A stretch of DNA of 64,000 bases from Streptomyces finlayi (GCF_014216315.1 NZ_CP045702.1:3038001-3102000); one strand, 5' to 3'. Positions 8,260 to 23,546 are shown, counted from the stretch's first letter. The notes: generated by a model not told the origin, from the letters alone. Program-made: numbers and translations.

Positions 8260-8904
8260 TCAAGCCCCCTTGGCCGCGGTACGGACCAGGACGAGGCCGC
8301 CGTTCGGACCGGGGACTGCGCCCTTGATGAGCAGCAGACCCTTCTCCGCGTCAACCGCGTGGATGGTCAGGTTCTGGGTGGTGACGCGCTCGTTACCCAT
8401 CCGGCCGGCCATGCGCATGCCCTTGAAGACACGCCCAGGGGTGGCGCAGCCACCGATCGAACCGGGGGAACGGTGCTTGCGCTGGACGCCGTGACCGGCG
8501 CCGAGACCCTTGAAGTTGTGACGCTTCATGACACCGGCGAAGCCCTTGCCCTTGCTCTTGCCCGTGACGTCAACCTTGACGCCGGACTCGAACACCTCGG
8601 CAGTGATCTCCTGGCCCAGCGTGTACTCGCTGGAGTCAGGGGTGCGGAGCTCCACCAGGTGGCGGCGCGGGGTCACGTCGGCCTTGGCGAAGTGACCCTT
8701 GAGGGGCTTGTTCACCTTGCGCGGGTCGATCTCGCCGAAGGCGATCTGGACCGACTCGTAGCCGTCGCTGTCGTTCGTACGAACCTGCGTCACGACGCAC
8801 GGCCCGGCCTTGACGACGGTCACCGGGACAACCCGGTTGTTCTCGTCCCAGACCTGGGTCATGCCGAGCTTCTCGCCCAGGACGCCCTTGATGCTCTTGC
8901 TCAT
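8260..8904 (-). CDS. rplC: 50S ribosomal protein L3
   Basis: Large-subunit assembly initiator L3, 214 residues. It starts MSKSIKGVLGEKLGMTQVWD and carries the extended loop signature KGKGFAGVMKRHNFKGLGAG, followed by HGVQRKHRSPGSIGGCATPG. It is 14 nt downstream of rpsJ. Confidence 0.97.
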   Translation of the reverse strand: MSKSIKGVLGEKLGMTQVWDENNRVVPVTVVKAGPCVVTQVRTNDSDGYESVQIAFGEIDPRKVNKPLKGHFAKADVTPRRHLVELRTPDSSEYTLGQEITAEVFESGVKVDVTGKSKGKGFAGVMKRHNFKGLGAGHGVQRKHRSPGSIGGCATPGRVFKGMRMAGRMGNERVTTQNLTIHAVDAEKGLLLIKGAVPGPNGGLVLVRTAAKGA

Positions 8905-8918
8905 CTCGGCCCGTCCCC

Positions 8919-9227
8919 TCAGAGCTTGATCTCGATGTCGACGCCAGCCGGCAGGTCGAGGCGCATCAGCGAGTCAACCGTCTTCGGCGTGGGGTCGAGA
9001 ATGTCGATGAGGCGCTTGTGCGTGCGCATCTCGAAGTGCTCGCGAGAGTCCTTGTACTTGTGCGGCGACTTGATGACGCAGTACACGTTCTTCTCAGTGG
9101 GCAGCGGCACCGGGCCTGCGACCGACGCACCAGTGCGGGTCACCGTCTCGACGATCTTCTTCGCCGAGGAGTCGATGACCTCGTGGTCGTAGGCCTTGAG
9201 CCGGATGCGGATCTTCTGTCCCGCCAT
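8919..9227 (-). CDS. rpsJ: 30S ribosomal protein S10 (NusE)
   Basis: Small-subunit protein S10, also NusE, which links NusG-bound RNA polymerase to the ribosome; 102 residues. It starts MAGQKIRIRLKAYDHEVIDS and has the loop signature THKRLIDILDPTPKTVDSLM. It is the first gene of the S10 operon, with a long 5' untranslated region holding a hairpin also found ahead of rpsL. Confidence 0.97.
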   Translation of the reverse strand: MAGQKIRIRLKAYDHEVIDSSAKKIVETVTRTGASVAGPVPLPTEKNVYCVIKSPHKYKDSREHFEMRTHKRLIDILDPTPKTVDSLMRLDLPAGVDIEIKL

Positions 9228-9289
9228 GGCTACTAGTAGTCCTGTCTCTCATAACGCTCTGGAACCCGGGGGTTCTCGGAACTCCGTCT

Positions 9290-9314
9290 CCGACCCACGC
9301 GGTCGGGCGTGTCG
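9290..9314 (-). promoter_or_regulatory. Leader hairpin of the S10 operon, shared with the rpsL leader
   Basis: On the plus strand this reads ccgacccacgcggtcggg followed by cgtgtcg. It folds as a stem (cgacc/ggtcg) with a small loop. A copy identical at 24 of 25 positions lies at 19153-19177 ahead of rpsL. The copies sit 63 and 50 nt upstream of their start codons on the same (minus) strand, which suggests a common leader RNA element in the two operons. Confidence 0.6.
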
Positions 9315-9330
9315 CATCCCCTCTACGAAA

Positions 9331-9790
9331 ATCTCCCGAAGGAAATCCCAACCAAGGGGGTGCGGGCCCACAGACCTCGCGAACCGGGGGCGGAACACCC
9401 ACCGGGTGCCTGGCCGGCGCCCTGCTGAACTTCCCGAAAGATTCCCGTACGTCCGACCCGCATGGGGTCGACGAGTACCGTGGGACTCGCTTCCGGTCCT
9501 CCCGGCGGGAGGCGCGCAACATTGACACTCAACCGAGCAACCTGGTCAGTGTGCCATACGGGGCGCGAGCCTGGCCAATCGGGCCGGGGATCTTACCCCC
9601 CGTGGTCGGATGGTCAAACGCGGGCACACATGGACAGGCCCCGTTCGCCTTCCCCGGCGGCTCACGGCCGGCTCGTCCCCGTACGAAATCGTTCCCGGGT
9701 CGTCACCGAGGTGACCCTCCGCGGTCTCCTCCGAAGACCCCGCCCGCACTCACTGACAAGGAGGAGCGGGGGCGCGACCACGTTTCAGGA
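9331..9790. other. Non-coding interval upstream of the S10 operon
   Basis: This 460-nt stretch between the DUF397 gene and the S10 leader holds no credible gene on either strand. It should contain the S10 promoter, but I could not find a convincing -35/-10 pair on the minus strand. A small palindrome ttgagtgtcaa (read on the minus strand) lies at about 9520-9530. Confidence 0.5.
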
Positions 9791-10000
9791 TCAGCGTCCG
9801 GCGGCGTACGGGACGAAGCCCGCCCATGCCCCTGGTGCGAAGGCGAGCCTCGCCCCCTGCGCGTTCTTGGAGTCGCGCACGTGTACCGAGCCGAGGGCCG
9901 CCGCCACCTCGACACAGTCGCCTTCGTTGCCGTTGCTGCTGTAGCTGCTCTTGAACCAGGCCAACCCAGAAACGTCTTGCGCGGAAGTCCTGCGGATCAT
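9791..10000 (-). CDS. DUF397 domain protein
   Basis: Small (69-residue) DUF397 protein. The family hallmark is visible: WFKSSYSSNGNEGDCVEVAA near the N-terminus, then VHVRDSKNAQGARLAFAPGA and WAGFVPYAAG. In Streptomyces such proteins are the small partners of WhiJ/AbaA-type XRE regulators. The gene overlaps the 3' end of the XRE gene upstream by 4 nt, so the two are probably one transcript. The biochemical role is not known. Confidence 0.9.
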   Translation of the reverse strand: MIRRTSAQDVSGLAWFKSSYSSNGNEGDCVEVAAALGSVHVRDSKNAQGARLAFAPGAWAGFVPYAAGR

Positions 10001-10878
10001 GTCTCTCCCAGCACTTGCTCGATGAGGGCCAGAGTCTCCCGGGGCCTGAGAGCCTCGGCCCGGATGATGCCATACCGCAGTTCGAGGATACGGAGTTGCT
10101 TCGCGTCGGTCACGCGACGCCCGTTGAACGCCCCGTGGGAACGTCCCACCGCTGTACCGTCCTTGAACTTCAGCACGTCGATGTCACCGTCCATCCCAGG
10201 ATGCGCCTCTCGATGCGTAGGCATCACCTGGAGGGTCACATTCCGGAACTGCCCGATTTCCAGCAACCGCTCGAGCTGTCGTCGCCACTCCAGTAGGCCC
10301 CCAATGGGTCGCCTGAGTGATGACTCCTCCTGGACGAAACTGAGGGCAGGTGCAGGCGCCCTCTCGAAGATCGCTTGTCGGGCCACACGTGCGGCCACCA
10401 TCCGTTCCACCTCGTCCTGCGAGTACGGGGGCTGCCTAGCCTCAAACAGCGCCCGCGCATGACCCGGGGTCTGCAACAGCCCGTGCAGACCATGCGCCAC
10501 ATAGGCCGCGATCTCGACCGACCTCGCTTCCACGCCCGCCAGGTCCCGCACCTTCTTCGGGTACCGGACCGCTGCCAGATCCTGCTTCATCGCAGCGATC
10601 TTCCCGCCCGCGCCGCACACCTCGTCCACCTTGTCCAGGAACTCCGGCCGAGGGATCCGCCGCCCGCCCTCCACCTTGTAGACCAGGTCCTCCCCGTACC
10701 CGATCGCCACCCCGAGCTCACCGGCCCGCATCCCGGCCGCCTCCCGCCAGGCCTTGATCTGGCGCCCCACGGCGGCGACCACCGCGACGCCCGACTCGTC
10801 CTCGGGATCGACGTCCCAGCCGGGCTCGTCCGCCCCGCCGACGCCATTCCGCTCCGTACCGATCCCGTCCACACTCAT
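9997..10878 (-). CDS. XRE-family regulator with DUF5753 C-terminal domain
   Basis: WhiJ-like transcription regulator, 293 residues from the chosen ATG. After an acidic N-terminus, the helix-turn-helix lies about residues 30-85 (KAWREAAGMRAGELGVAIGY then EGGRRIPRPEFLDKVDE). The DUF5753 region follows, with the characteristic LLQTPGHARALFEARQPPYS and VTLQVMPTHREAHPGMDGDI. An upstream in-frame start at 10962 adds 28 residues that do not resemble the family. It forms a trio with the DUF397 gene and the divergent ATP-binding protein, a common Streptomyces arrangement in developmental regulation. Confidence 0.92.
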   Translation of the reverse strand: MSVDGIGTERNGVGGADEPGWDVDPEDESGVAVVAAVGRQIKAWREAAGMRAGELGVAIGYGEDLVYKVEGGRRIPRPEFLDKVDEVCGAGGKIAAMKQDLAAVRYPKKVRDLAGVEARSVEIAAYVAHGLHGLLQTPGHARALFEARQPPYSQDEVERMVAARVARQAIFERAPAPALSFVQEESSLRRPIGGLLEWRRQLERLLEIGQFRNVTLQVMPTHREAHPGMDGDIDVLKFKDGTAVGRSHGAFNGRRVTDAKQLRILELRYGIIRAEALRPRETLALIEQVLGET

Positions 10879-11041
10879 CCGTGCCCCACTTCCGACGTGC
10901 GTGCCGTTCTTCCTCAACCGCGTCTGTTCCCCGCACGTCACTCCGGACAGCCGGGACAGCACTGGACAAGCCCGGGACAGTCACCGTACGCAAGGGCTCA
11001 GTCACTGGGCACGGTACGCAGGCCCGGCCACGCTGAATGAT

Positions 11042-11467
11042 GTGAACCAACAAGCCGCCACCCCCCAACTCCGCACCACCGAACGCACGTTCACGGTGCT
11101 GCTCTCCCCCACCCGCCGAGGCGCCCGGCTGGCCCGACTCCTCGCCGTGGCCCATCTCGACCTCTGGGGACTGCCCTCGGAGTCGGCCGCGCACATCGTC
11201 GCGGAGCTCACCACCAACGCCTCGGTCCACGGACGGGTATCAGGCCGGGACTTCCGACTGCGCCTCACCGTCCGCGAGGACAGCCGACTGCGCATCGAGG
11301 TCACCGACGCCCGGGGTGACCGCCTGCCCGTCGCAACGGCCCCCGACCCACACGCGGAGGGCGGGCGCGGCCTGCTCATCGTCGAGGCCCTCGCCGACCG
11401 CTGGGGCGTCATTCCGGGCCCGGTCCCCCGTAAAACGGTCTGGGCGGAGCTCGACCTCGCACCGTGA
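11042..11467 (+). CDS. ATP-binding protein of the RsbW-like (GHKL) class
   Basis: GHKL-fold ATP-binding protein related to anti-sigma factor kinases, 141 residues from a GTG start. The N-box is HIVAELTTNASVHGRVSGRD, the acidic G1-like segment is LRIEVTDARGDRLP, and the G2 glycine stretch is EGGRGLLIVEALADRWGVIP. No clear ribosome-binding site precedes the GTG, so the start could be leaderless. It diverges from the XRE/DUF397 pair, completing the usual three-gene set. Confidence 0.85.
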   Translation: MNQQAATPQLRTTERTFTVLLSPTRRGARLARLLAVAHLDLWGLPSESAAHIVAELTTNASVHGRVSGRDFRLRLTVREDSRLRIEVTDARGDRLPVATAPDPHAEGGRGLLIVEALADRWGVIPGPVPRKTVWAELDLAP

Positions 11468-11702
11468 CCGACTCCACCGGGTCGCGGACACCCACGACCC
11501 GGTCGGCCACGGCCCGGTGACCCGCGACGCGGCCACCCACGACGTCTAAAGGCTTTTAAAGAACTCGGGAAACAACCCAACCAAACCCCACCCCACCCCC
11601 GCCCTGACCTGCATCACTCGCACGGGTGACATATCGCAACAGGGCTGGATTCGGGCCGGGTTGGCTGGCATATGCTCGCCGCGACAACCACAGACACGAG
11701 AC

Positions 11703-11738
11703 GGCCCCCGCCGGGACTGCGAATCCCGGCCGGGGGCC
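11703..11738 (+). promoter_or_regulatory. Strong leader hairpin ahead of the helix-turn-helix gene
   Basis: The arms ggcccccgccggga and tcccggccgggggcc pair almost fully (one bulge) around a 7-nt loop, 27 nt before the next start codon. There is no U-tract. Its place inside the presumed 5' untranslated region suggests an attenuator or an mRNA-stability element. The rest of the 11468-11765 interval shows only AT-richer sequence near 11545 and no gene. Confidence 0.5.
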
Positions 11739-11765
11739 TGACCACGAGGAAGAAGCACCTTCCCG

Positions 11766-12752
11766 ATGGATACCCCGCAGGTTATCGCGCCCCCGTGCGC
11801 CCAGCCCGGCTCCCCCGGCACCCAGACCGACGTCACGCCGACATCCGGCGTCCTCCACGTCAACGTCCGCCACATCTCCGGCTTCACGGTCATCGGCAAC
11901 CACCTCGCCCAGCACCGCGGCCTCTCCCTCACCGCGATCGGGCTCGCCGTACACATCCAGTCCCTGCCCGCCGGGGCCAAGGTCAGCATCAAGGTACTCA
12001 CCGCCCGCTTCCCGGAGAGCGAAGCCCGCATCGCCGCCGCCCTGCGCGAACTGGAAGCCACCGGCTATCTCCACCGCAGCCGCGTGCGCCTCCCCGACGG
12101 CCGCATGGTCACGCGCACGGTCTCCTACAACCAACCCGGCGCCATCGCTCTCGCGCCACAACCGCTGCCGCGCCCCCGGCCCCGCCGCAGCGAGCCCCCA
12201 GCCCCCCTCACCGTCCCGCCACCCGCGCCGCCACGCGACGCAGCCGCCCCGACCACCGCCCCGGAACCCCTGCCTCCGGCAGCCCCCGTCTACCTACCGG
12301 CACCCACGGCCCCGAGGAAACAGCCCCCGCCGCTCCCCCATCCCCACGCACCCACCGAGGAGCTCCACCGGGCCGCCACAGCGCTCCTCGCCGACCTCCG
12401 CCGCAGCTCGCCCCAACTCACCCTCCCCGAGACGGAAATCGAGACACTCGCCCCTGGCGTCGCCGCCTGGCTCGAACGCGACGCCCATCCCGACACCATC
12501 CGCCACGCGCTCACCAGCGACCTCCCGACCCCCGTCAAACACCCGGCGAAGTTCGTCCGCAGCCGCATCACCACGCTCCTGCCACCCCCACTCCCCGGCA
12601 CCGCGGACCTCACCCCGCCCCGCCGCAAGGTCATCGTCATCCCGCTCCAGAACTGCGACACGTGCGACCGCGCCTTCCGCGCCACCGCCCCAGGACACTG
12701 CCGCGGCTGCCGAGTCGACGCGCACCAGGACCCGCACACAGCCGCAGCCTGA
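11766..12752 (+). CDS. Helix-turn-helix protein with C-terminal zinc ribbon
   Basis: A 328-residue protein of unassigned function. Residues about 35-120 form a winged-helix-like region (NHLAQHRGLSLTAIGLAVHI, then FPESEARIAAALRELEATGY and a beta wing). A Pro/Ala-rich linker follows to about residue 190, then a helical region, and a C-terminal CDTC...CRGC zinc ribbon. This layout is seen in many Streptomyces accessory genes. It probably binds DNA. It lies 34 nt before the Rpn-type nuclease gene and may be co-transcribed with it. It uses the ATG after the leader hairpin. Confidence 0.75.
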   Translation: MDTPQVIAPPCAQPGSPGTQTDVTPTSGVLHVNVRHISGFTVIGNHLAQHRGLSLTAIGLAVHIQSLPAGAKVSIKVLTARFPESEARIAAALRELEATGYLHRSRVRLPDGRMVTRTVSYNQPGAIALAPQPLPRPRPRRSEPPAPLTVPPPAPPRDAAAPTTAPEPLPPAAPVYLPAPTAPRKQPPPLPHPHAPTEELHRAATALLADLRRSSPQLTLPETEIETLAPGVAAWLERDAHPDTIRHALTSDLPTPVKHPAKFVRSRITTLLPPPLPGTADLTPPRRKVIVIPLQNCDTCDRAFRATAPGHCRGCRVDAHQDPHTAAA

Positions 12753-12786
12753 CAGCCACGGCCGCCCTCACCCCGAACGGACCCAC

Positions 12787-13677
12787 ATGGTCAGCTCGCC
12801 CCACGAAGCAATGCACCGCATCTTCCAGGAGTACCCCGGCCTCTTCTCCCGCGTATCCGAAGTCCTCGGCGTCAACATCCCGCCGCCCACCTCAGCCACC
12901 GTCCTTCCCACCGACCTCACAGAGAACAGCCCCGTCGAACGCCGTGTCGACACCCTCCTGCGCATCGACACCCAGTACGACGGCCCCTTCCTCCTCGCCA
13001 TCGAGGCCCAAGGCAAGAAGGACCCACGCAAGACCGCGAGCTGGCCCTACTACGTCAGCTATCTCCACAACAGATACGGCGCCCTGCCCGTCCTGCTCCT
13101 GGTCGTCTGCCAGGACCACGCCACCGCCCAATGGGCCGCGCGCCCCATCACCATCGGCCTCCGCCAATGGCAGACACTCACCCTCAACCCACTCGTCGCC
13201 GGCCCGCACAACATGCCCGTCATCAAGAACGTCGCCGAGGCCCGCAAGGACCTCGCACTCGCCACTCTCGCCGCCATCACACACGCCGACGATCCAGACG
13301 TCGGTGCCATACTGAAAACGCTCTCCGCCGCACTGCGTGACGCACCCGAAACCATCGCCGACCCCATCGTCGAACTCACCGCACAGGGCCTGGGCACCCG
13401 CCCGGCCGCACAACAGTGGAGGAACCTGGTGGCCGTGGACACCTCTTTCTACAAGTCCTTCATGTCGGAAGAAATCCGGGACGAAGGCCGAACCGAAGGC
13501 CGAACCGAAGGCCGAGCCGAAGGCCTCCTGCTGATCCTCGAAGCACGCGGCATCGCCCTCACCGACGAGCTCCGGCAGAAGATCACCACCTGCACCGACC
13601 CCCGCCTGCTGAACCAGTGGCTCCAACACGCCGCCACGGCCACCACCACCGAAGAGGTCTTCGCCGAGGGGCACTGA
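12787..13677 (+). CDS. Rpn-family (PD-(D/E)XK) nuclease-like protein
   Basis: A 296-residue protein resembling recombination-promoting nucleases and the transposase-like YhgA/Rpn family. The catalytic core is visible: an Asp in ERRVDTLLRIDTQYD and the E-x-Q-x-K motif in FLLAIEAQGKKDPRK (about residues 56-80). The C-terminus has three imperfect GRxEG repeats (about residues 232-245), a hallmark of the family. These repeats are encoded by near-identical 12-nt units around 13484-13524. The role in the cell is unknown. It ends at a perfect 17-bp hairpin. Confidence 0.75.
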   Translation: MVSSPHEAMHRIFQEYPGLFSRVSEVLGVNIPPPTSATVLPTDLTENSPVERRVDTLLRIDTQYDGPFLLAIEAQGKKDPRKTASWPYYVSYLHNRYGALPVLLLVVCQDHATAQWAARPITIGLRQWQTLTLNPLVAGPHNMPVIKNVAEARKDLALATLAAITHADDPDVGAILKTLSAALRDAPETIADPIVELTAQGLGTRPAAQQWRNLVAVDTSFYKSFMSEEIRDEGRTEGRTEGRAEGLLLILEARGIALTDELRQKITTCTDPRLLNQWLQHAATATTTEEVFAEGH

Positions 13678-13690
13678 CCGGCCAGGTTCG

Positions 13691-13731
13691 CGGACAGTAG
13701 CGGGGGAGCCCTTCTCCCCCGCTACTGTCCG
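13691..13731 (+). terminator. Perfect 17-bp hairpin after the Rpn-like gene
   Basis: The arms cggacagtagcggggga and tcccccgctactgtccg are exact complements around a 7-nt loop, starting 13 nt past the stop codon. There is no U-tract, as is common for Streptomyces terminators. Confidence 0.8.
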
Positions 13732-13823
13732 AAGTCTCCGCGGGCGTCCGATGGCGCGAGAGCGCCCCCGGCAGCGGCGTCTGGCTGGGGCCGGACGACC
13801 TCGGCGGCGGCCCGCTCGCCCCC

Positions 13824-14633
13824 GTGCTCGGCACGGCGGCGCTCGCCGACGGACGACAGCTGCTGTTCGGGCTGCGCTTCTCCGCGCTCGGCGGGCACGG
13901 CAGCGACAACGAGCGCGAGATCGTGCTCCTCGAACAGCGCTCCCCCGGCGGCGGGTTCCGTGCCTGGCGCGGCCTCGGCAATCCGGCCGGGGGGCACGAC
14001 CACGGACGCCGGATCGGCATACCGGTGGCCGTCGCCGCCCCGGACGGTCAGGTCCACCTCTTCGTACGGAACGCCGAGGGCGGGGTCAGTACGCGGGTGC
14101 GGAACGCCTCCGGACGGTGGAGCGGCTGGCGGGACACCGGCGGCGGGCCGGTGCAGGACGGGTTCGGGACCGCCGTCGACGGGGCCGGCCGCGTCCATGT
14201 CTTCGCTGCGGGCCATCACGCGGTGCACCACTGGACGCAGGACGCGCCCGGCGACCCGCTGACCGCCCGCACCCAGCTCGACCGGGCGCTGGGACCCGGT
14301 GTGGCGCCGACGGCGCTCACCGCCGCCGACGGGACCGTGGAGGTGTTCTACCGGGCGGAGGCCGACTCCGGACTGACCGCGGTGGACTCGTCGGGCGCCG
14401 CCGTGGAGCGCGGGGACTTCCGCGGGTACGGGCCCCTCACCGCAGCGGCCTCCCCGTACGGCACCGTCCTGCTCGGTCGCACCGAGGAAGGCCTGGTCCA
14501 GCTCCGTACGGACCGAGGGCTTCACGTACGCACGCGGGGGCCCGCGGCCCTCGACGGCGCCGCGCTCCACCTCGACGCCGAAGGACGGCCGGGCGTGGTG
14601 GGTCTGGGCCCGGACGCCGCGCCCTGGACCTAG
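13824..14633 (+). CDS. Lectin-like repeat protein, probably 5'-truncated
   Basis: A 269-residue frame from a GTG. It holds several repeats of a beta-propeller type (FRAWRGLG..., IGIPVAVAAPDGQVHLFVRN, GRWSGWRDTG, VDGAGRVHVFAAGHHAVHHW), as in secreted fucose-lectin-like or PLL-type proteins. The same frame stays open upstream to 13701 and encodes one more repeat (VRWRES..., GVWLGPDDLGG) with no ATG or GTG start, signal peptide or ribosome-binding site, and it runs straight into the terminator hairpin. The most likely reading is a remnant of a larger exported protein that lost its 5' end. A short cytosolic protein from the GTG cannot be ruled out. Confidence 0.5.
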   Translation: MLGTAALADGRQLLFGLRFSALGGHGSDNEREIVLLEQRSPGGGFRAWRGLGNPAGGHDHGRRIGIPVAVAAPDGQVHLFVRNAEGGVSTRVRNASGRWSGWRDTGGGPVQDGFGTAVDGAGRVHVFAAGHHAVHHWTQDAPGDPLTARTQLDRALGPGVAPTALTAADGTVEVFYRAEADSGLTAVDSSGAAVERGDFRGYGPLTAAASPYGTVLLGRTEEGLVQLRTDRGLHVRTRGPAALDGAALHLDAEGRPGVVGLGPDAAPWT

Positions 14634-14647
14634 GGACCGGGCACACG

Positions 14648-14697
14648 CAAGAGGGGCCCCGGTCCACCGCTTGCGCGGCGGGCCGGGGCCCCTCTTG
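14648..14697 (-). terminator. Terminator of the tuf transcript
   Basis: A 15-bp perfect stem (caagaggggccccgg and its complement) with a 20-nt loop, 41 nt past the tuf stop codon. It may serve both directions, as the lectin-like gene ends just to its left. Confidence 0.8.
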
Positions 14698-14737
14698 GTG
14701 CTCTTGTGCGGAGCGACCAGGTCAGACGGTCAAGTGA

Positions 14738-15931
<1,194 letters not shown>

Positions 15932-16090
15932 TGGGGTCCTCCTGAGTGGTTCTGTACGCCTTGCTTCATCGGCGCCAGGTGATCTTTGCTGGGATGCCGG
16001 GGCCCGGGGACATGCGGCGCGGCGCTCTCGCGCCGCTTCGCATGCCCCACCGGACTCCGGTGATAAGCCTAAAGCGTCAACTCGGGGGAG

Positions 16091-18220
<2,130 letters not shown>

Positions 18221-18258
18221 AAGGCTCAATCTTCTCTCGGTCTCGATGGGGTAAGCGA

Positions 18259-18729
18259 CTACCAGCGGTAGTGCGCGAAGGCCTTGTTCGACTCGGCCAT
18301 CTTGTGGGTGTCCTCGCGCTTCTTGACGGCAGCGCCAAGACCGTTGGAGGCGTCGAGCAGCTCGTTCATGAGGCGCTCGGTCATCGTCTTCTCGCGACGG
18401 GCGCGGGAGTAACCCACGATCCAGCGCAGCGAGAGGGTGGCGGCGCGACCGGGCTTGACCTCGATCGGCACCTGGTAGGTGGCGCCACCGACACGGCGGG
18501 ACTTGACCTCGAGCGAGGGCTTGACGTTCTCAAGCGCGCGCTTCAGCGTGATGACCGGGTCAGCGCCGGTCTTCTCGCGGAGGCCTTCCATGGCGCCGTA
18601 CACGATCCGCTCGGCGGTGGAACGCTTACCGTCGAGGAGGATCTTGTTGATCAGCGAGGTGACAAGAGGAGAGCTGTAGACCGGGTCGATGATGACCGGG
18701 CGCTTCGGGGCGGGGCCCTTACGAGGCAT
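18259..18729 (-). CDS. rpsG: 30S ribosomal protein S7
   Basis: Small-subunit head assembly initiator S7, 156 residues. It starts MPRKGPAPKRPVIIDPVYSS and has the signature DGKRSTAERIVYGAMEGLRE and VGGATYQVPIEVKPGR. It follows rpsL by 2 nt. In E. coli S7 is the str operon repressor. Confidence 0.97.
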   Translation of the reverse strand: MPRKGPAPKRPVIIDPVYSSPLVTSLINKILLDGKRSTAERIVYGAMEGLREKTGADPVITLKRALENVKPSLEVKSRRVGGATYQVPIEVKPGRAATLSLRWIVGYSRARREKTMTERLMNELLDASNGLGAAVKKREDTHKMAESNKAFAHYRW

Positions 18730-18731
18730 TC

Positions 18732-19103
18732 TTACTTCTCCTTCTTGGCGCCGTAACGGCTTCGGGCCTGCTTGCGGTTCTTGACACCCTGGGTGTCGAG
18801 CGAGCCGCGGATGATCTTGTAGCGAACACCCGGCAGGTCCTTCACACGGCCACCACGCACGAGCACGATGGAGTGCTCCTGCAGGTTGTGTCCCTCACCC
18901 GGGATGTAGGCCGTGACCTCGATACCGGAGGTCAGACGCACACGCGCGACCTTACGGAGCGCCGAGTTCGGCTTCTTCGGGGTGGTCGTGAACACTCGCG
19001 TGCAGACGCCACGCCGCTGGGGCGAACCCTCGAGCGCGGGCGTCTTGTTCTTCTCGACCTTGTCCTGCCGGCCCTTCCGGACCAGCTGCTGGATCGTAGG
19101 CAC
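18732..19103 (-). CDS. rpsL: 30S ribosomal protein S12
   Basis: Small-subunit protein S12 of the decoding centre, 123 residues from a GTG with GGAGAAG 2 nt upstream; the longer open frame is leader. It shows TTTPKKPNSALRKVARVRLT and VRGGRVKDLPGVRYKIIRGS. The lysines in the PKKPNS and GRVKDLPG segments, where streptomycin-resistance substitutions arise (Lys43, Lys88), are wild type. A strong promoter and a structured leader lie upstream. Confidence 0.97.
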   Translation of the reverse strand: MPTIQQLVRKGRQDKVEKNKTPALEGSPQRRGVCTRVFTTTPKKPNSALRKVARVRLTSGIEVTAYIPGEGHNLQEHSIVLVRGGRVKDLPGVRYKIIRGSLDTQGVKNRKQARSRYGAKKEK

Positions 19104-19147
19104 TACTTCTCCGGTTTCTGTGTGCCGTTCGTTGAAACTAACCTGGA

Positions 19148-19177
19148 ACACACCGACCCACGCGGTCGGGTGTGTCG
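19148..19177 (-). promoter_or_regulatory. Leader hairpin of the str operon, shared with the S10 leader
   Basis: The arms acacaccgacc and ggtcgggtgtgt form a long stem with one bulge around cacgc. Its core 19153-19177 matches 9290-9314 ahead of rpsJ at 24 of 25 positions. A second, simpler hairpin (ctcctgcc-cgaa-ggcaggag) lies at 19189-19208. Both are within the transcript expected from the promoter at 19297-19325. Confidence 0.6.
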
Positions 19178-19296
19178 AATACTGCAAGCTCCTGCCCGAA
19201 GGCAGGAGAAGCGCAGATTGCGGTGGCCACTTACGGACTCGCGATGCGGTTGAGGACACGCACCCGAGCCCAGGCACACCCCAGGCACAAGGCTTG

Positions 19297-19325
19297 AGCG
19301 TACCTACCTCATCGACTCCGGTCAA
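19297..19325 (-). promoter_or_regulatory. Promoter of rpsL-rpsG-fusA
   Basis: On the minus strand, TTGACC (19320-19325) and TACGCT (19297-19302) are separated by 17 nt, a near-consensus HrdB-type promoter. The transcript would have a leader of about 190 nt ahead of rpsL. No gene lies in the rest of the 19104-19559 interval. Confidence 0.75.
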
Positions 19326-19501
19326 AACAAATGCTGTCCGGCACAACCGGCCCCCGCCTCGGCGGTCCCGCACGAGCGGCACAGCACCACTCCCCCGCCC
19401 GCCGGGCCCCCGTCCGGCCGACCTCACGGCAGCGACCGCGCAGAGGACCGGCAGAGGGCCGTGACGACGGTACGCCGCCGCTCGCCGGCCCCCGGGATAC
19501 G

Positions 19502-19542
19502 CCGGAGGGCGGCCACCCCGCAACGGGATGACCGCCCTCCGG
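19502..19542 (-). terminator. Terminator of rpoBC
   Basis: Stem ccggagggcgg/ccgccctccgg with further pairing inside, starting 18 nt after the rpoC stop codon. It separates the rpoBC transcript from the str promoter. Confidence 0.75.
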
Positions 19543-19559
19543 TCGTTCAAGCGACTCGC

Positions 19560-23459
<3,900 letters not shown>

Positions 23460-23517
23460 TTGTCGTCAATCCCTCTTTCAGGGTCGAGTGTCAAACATGG
23501 TCTGAACGGTCCGGGGC

Positions 23518-23546
23518 GGCCGGGGCCTCACGAGGAGGCCCCGGCC
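23518..23546 (-). terminator. 12-bp hairpin between rpoB and rpoC
   Basis: The arms ggccggggcctc and gaggccccggcc pair perfectly around a 5-nt loop, 7 nt after the rpoB stop codon. There is no U-tract. It could partly stop transcription or set mRNA processing between the two subunit genes. Confidence 0.55.

Noticed and set aside
9500..9545. A ttgaca box at 9521 as an S10 promoter
   Set aside because: It is on the plus strand, opposite to the operon, and has no -10 box at proper spacing.
11626..12786. An upstream extension that would fuse 387 residues to the Rpn-like protein
   Set aside because: The extension is the Pro/Ser/Arg-rich +1 frame of the helix-turn-helix gene; the nuclease family N-terminus starts at 12787.
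18732..19550. A 272-residue reading of rpsL
   Set aside because: The added N-terminal part is the leader and promoter region; the 123-residue form is the family length and has a good ribosome-binding site.
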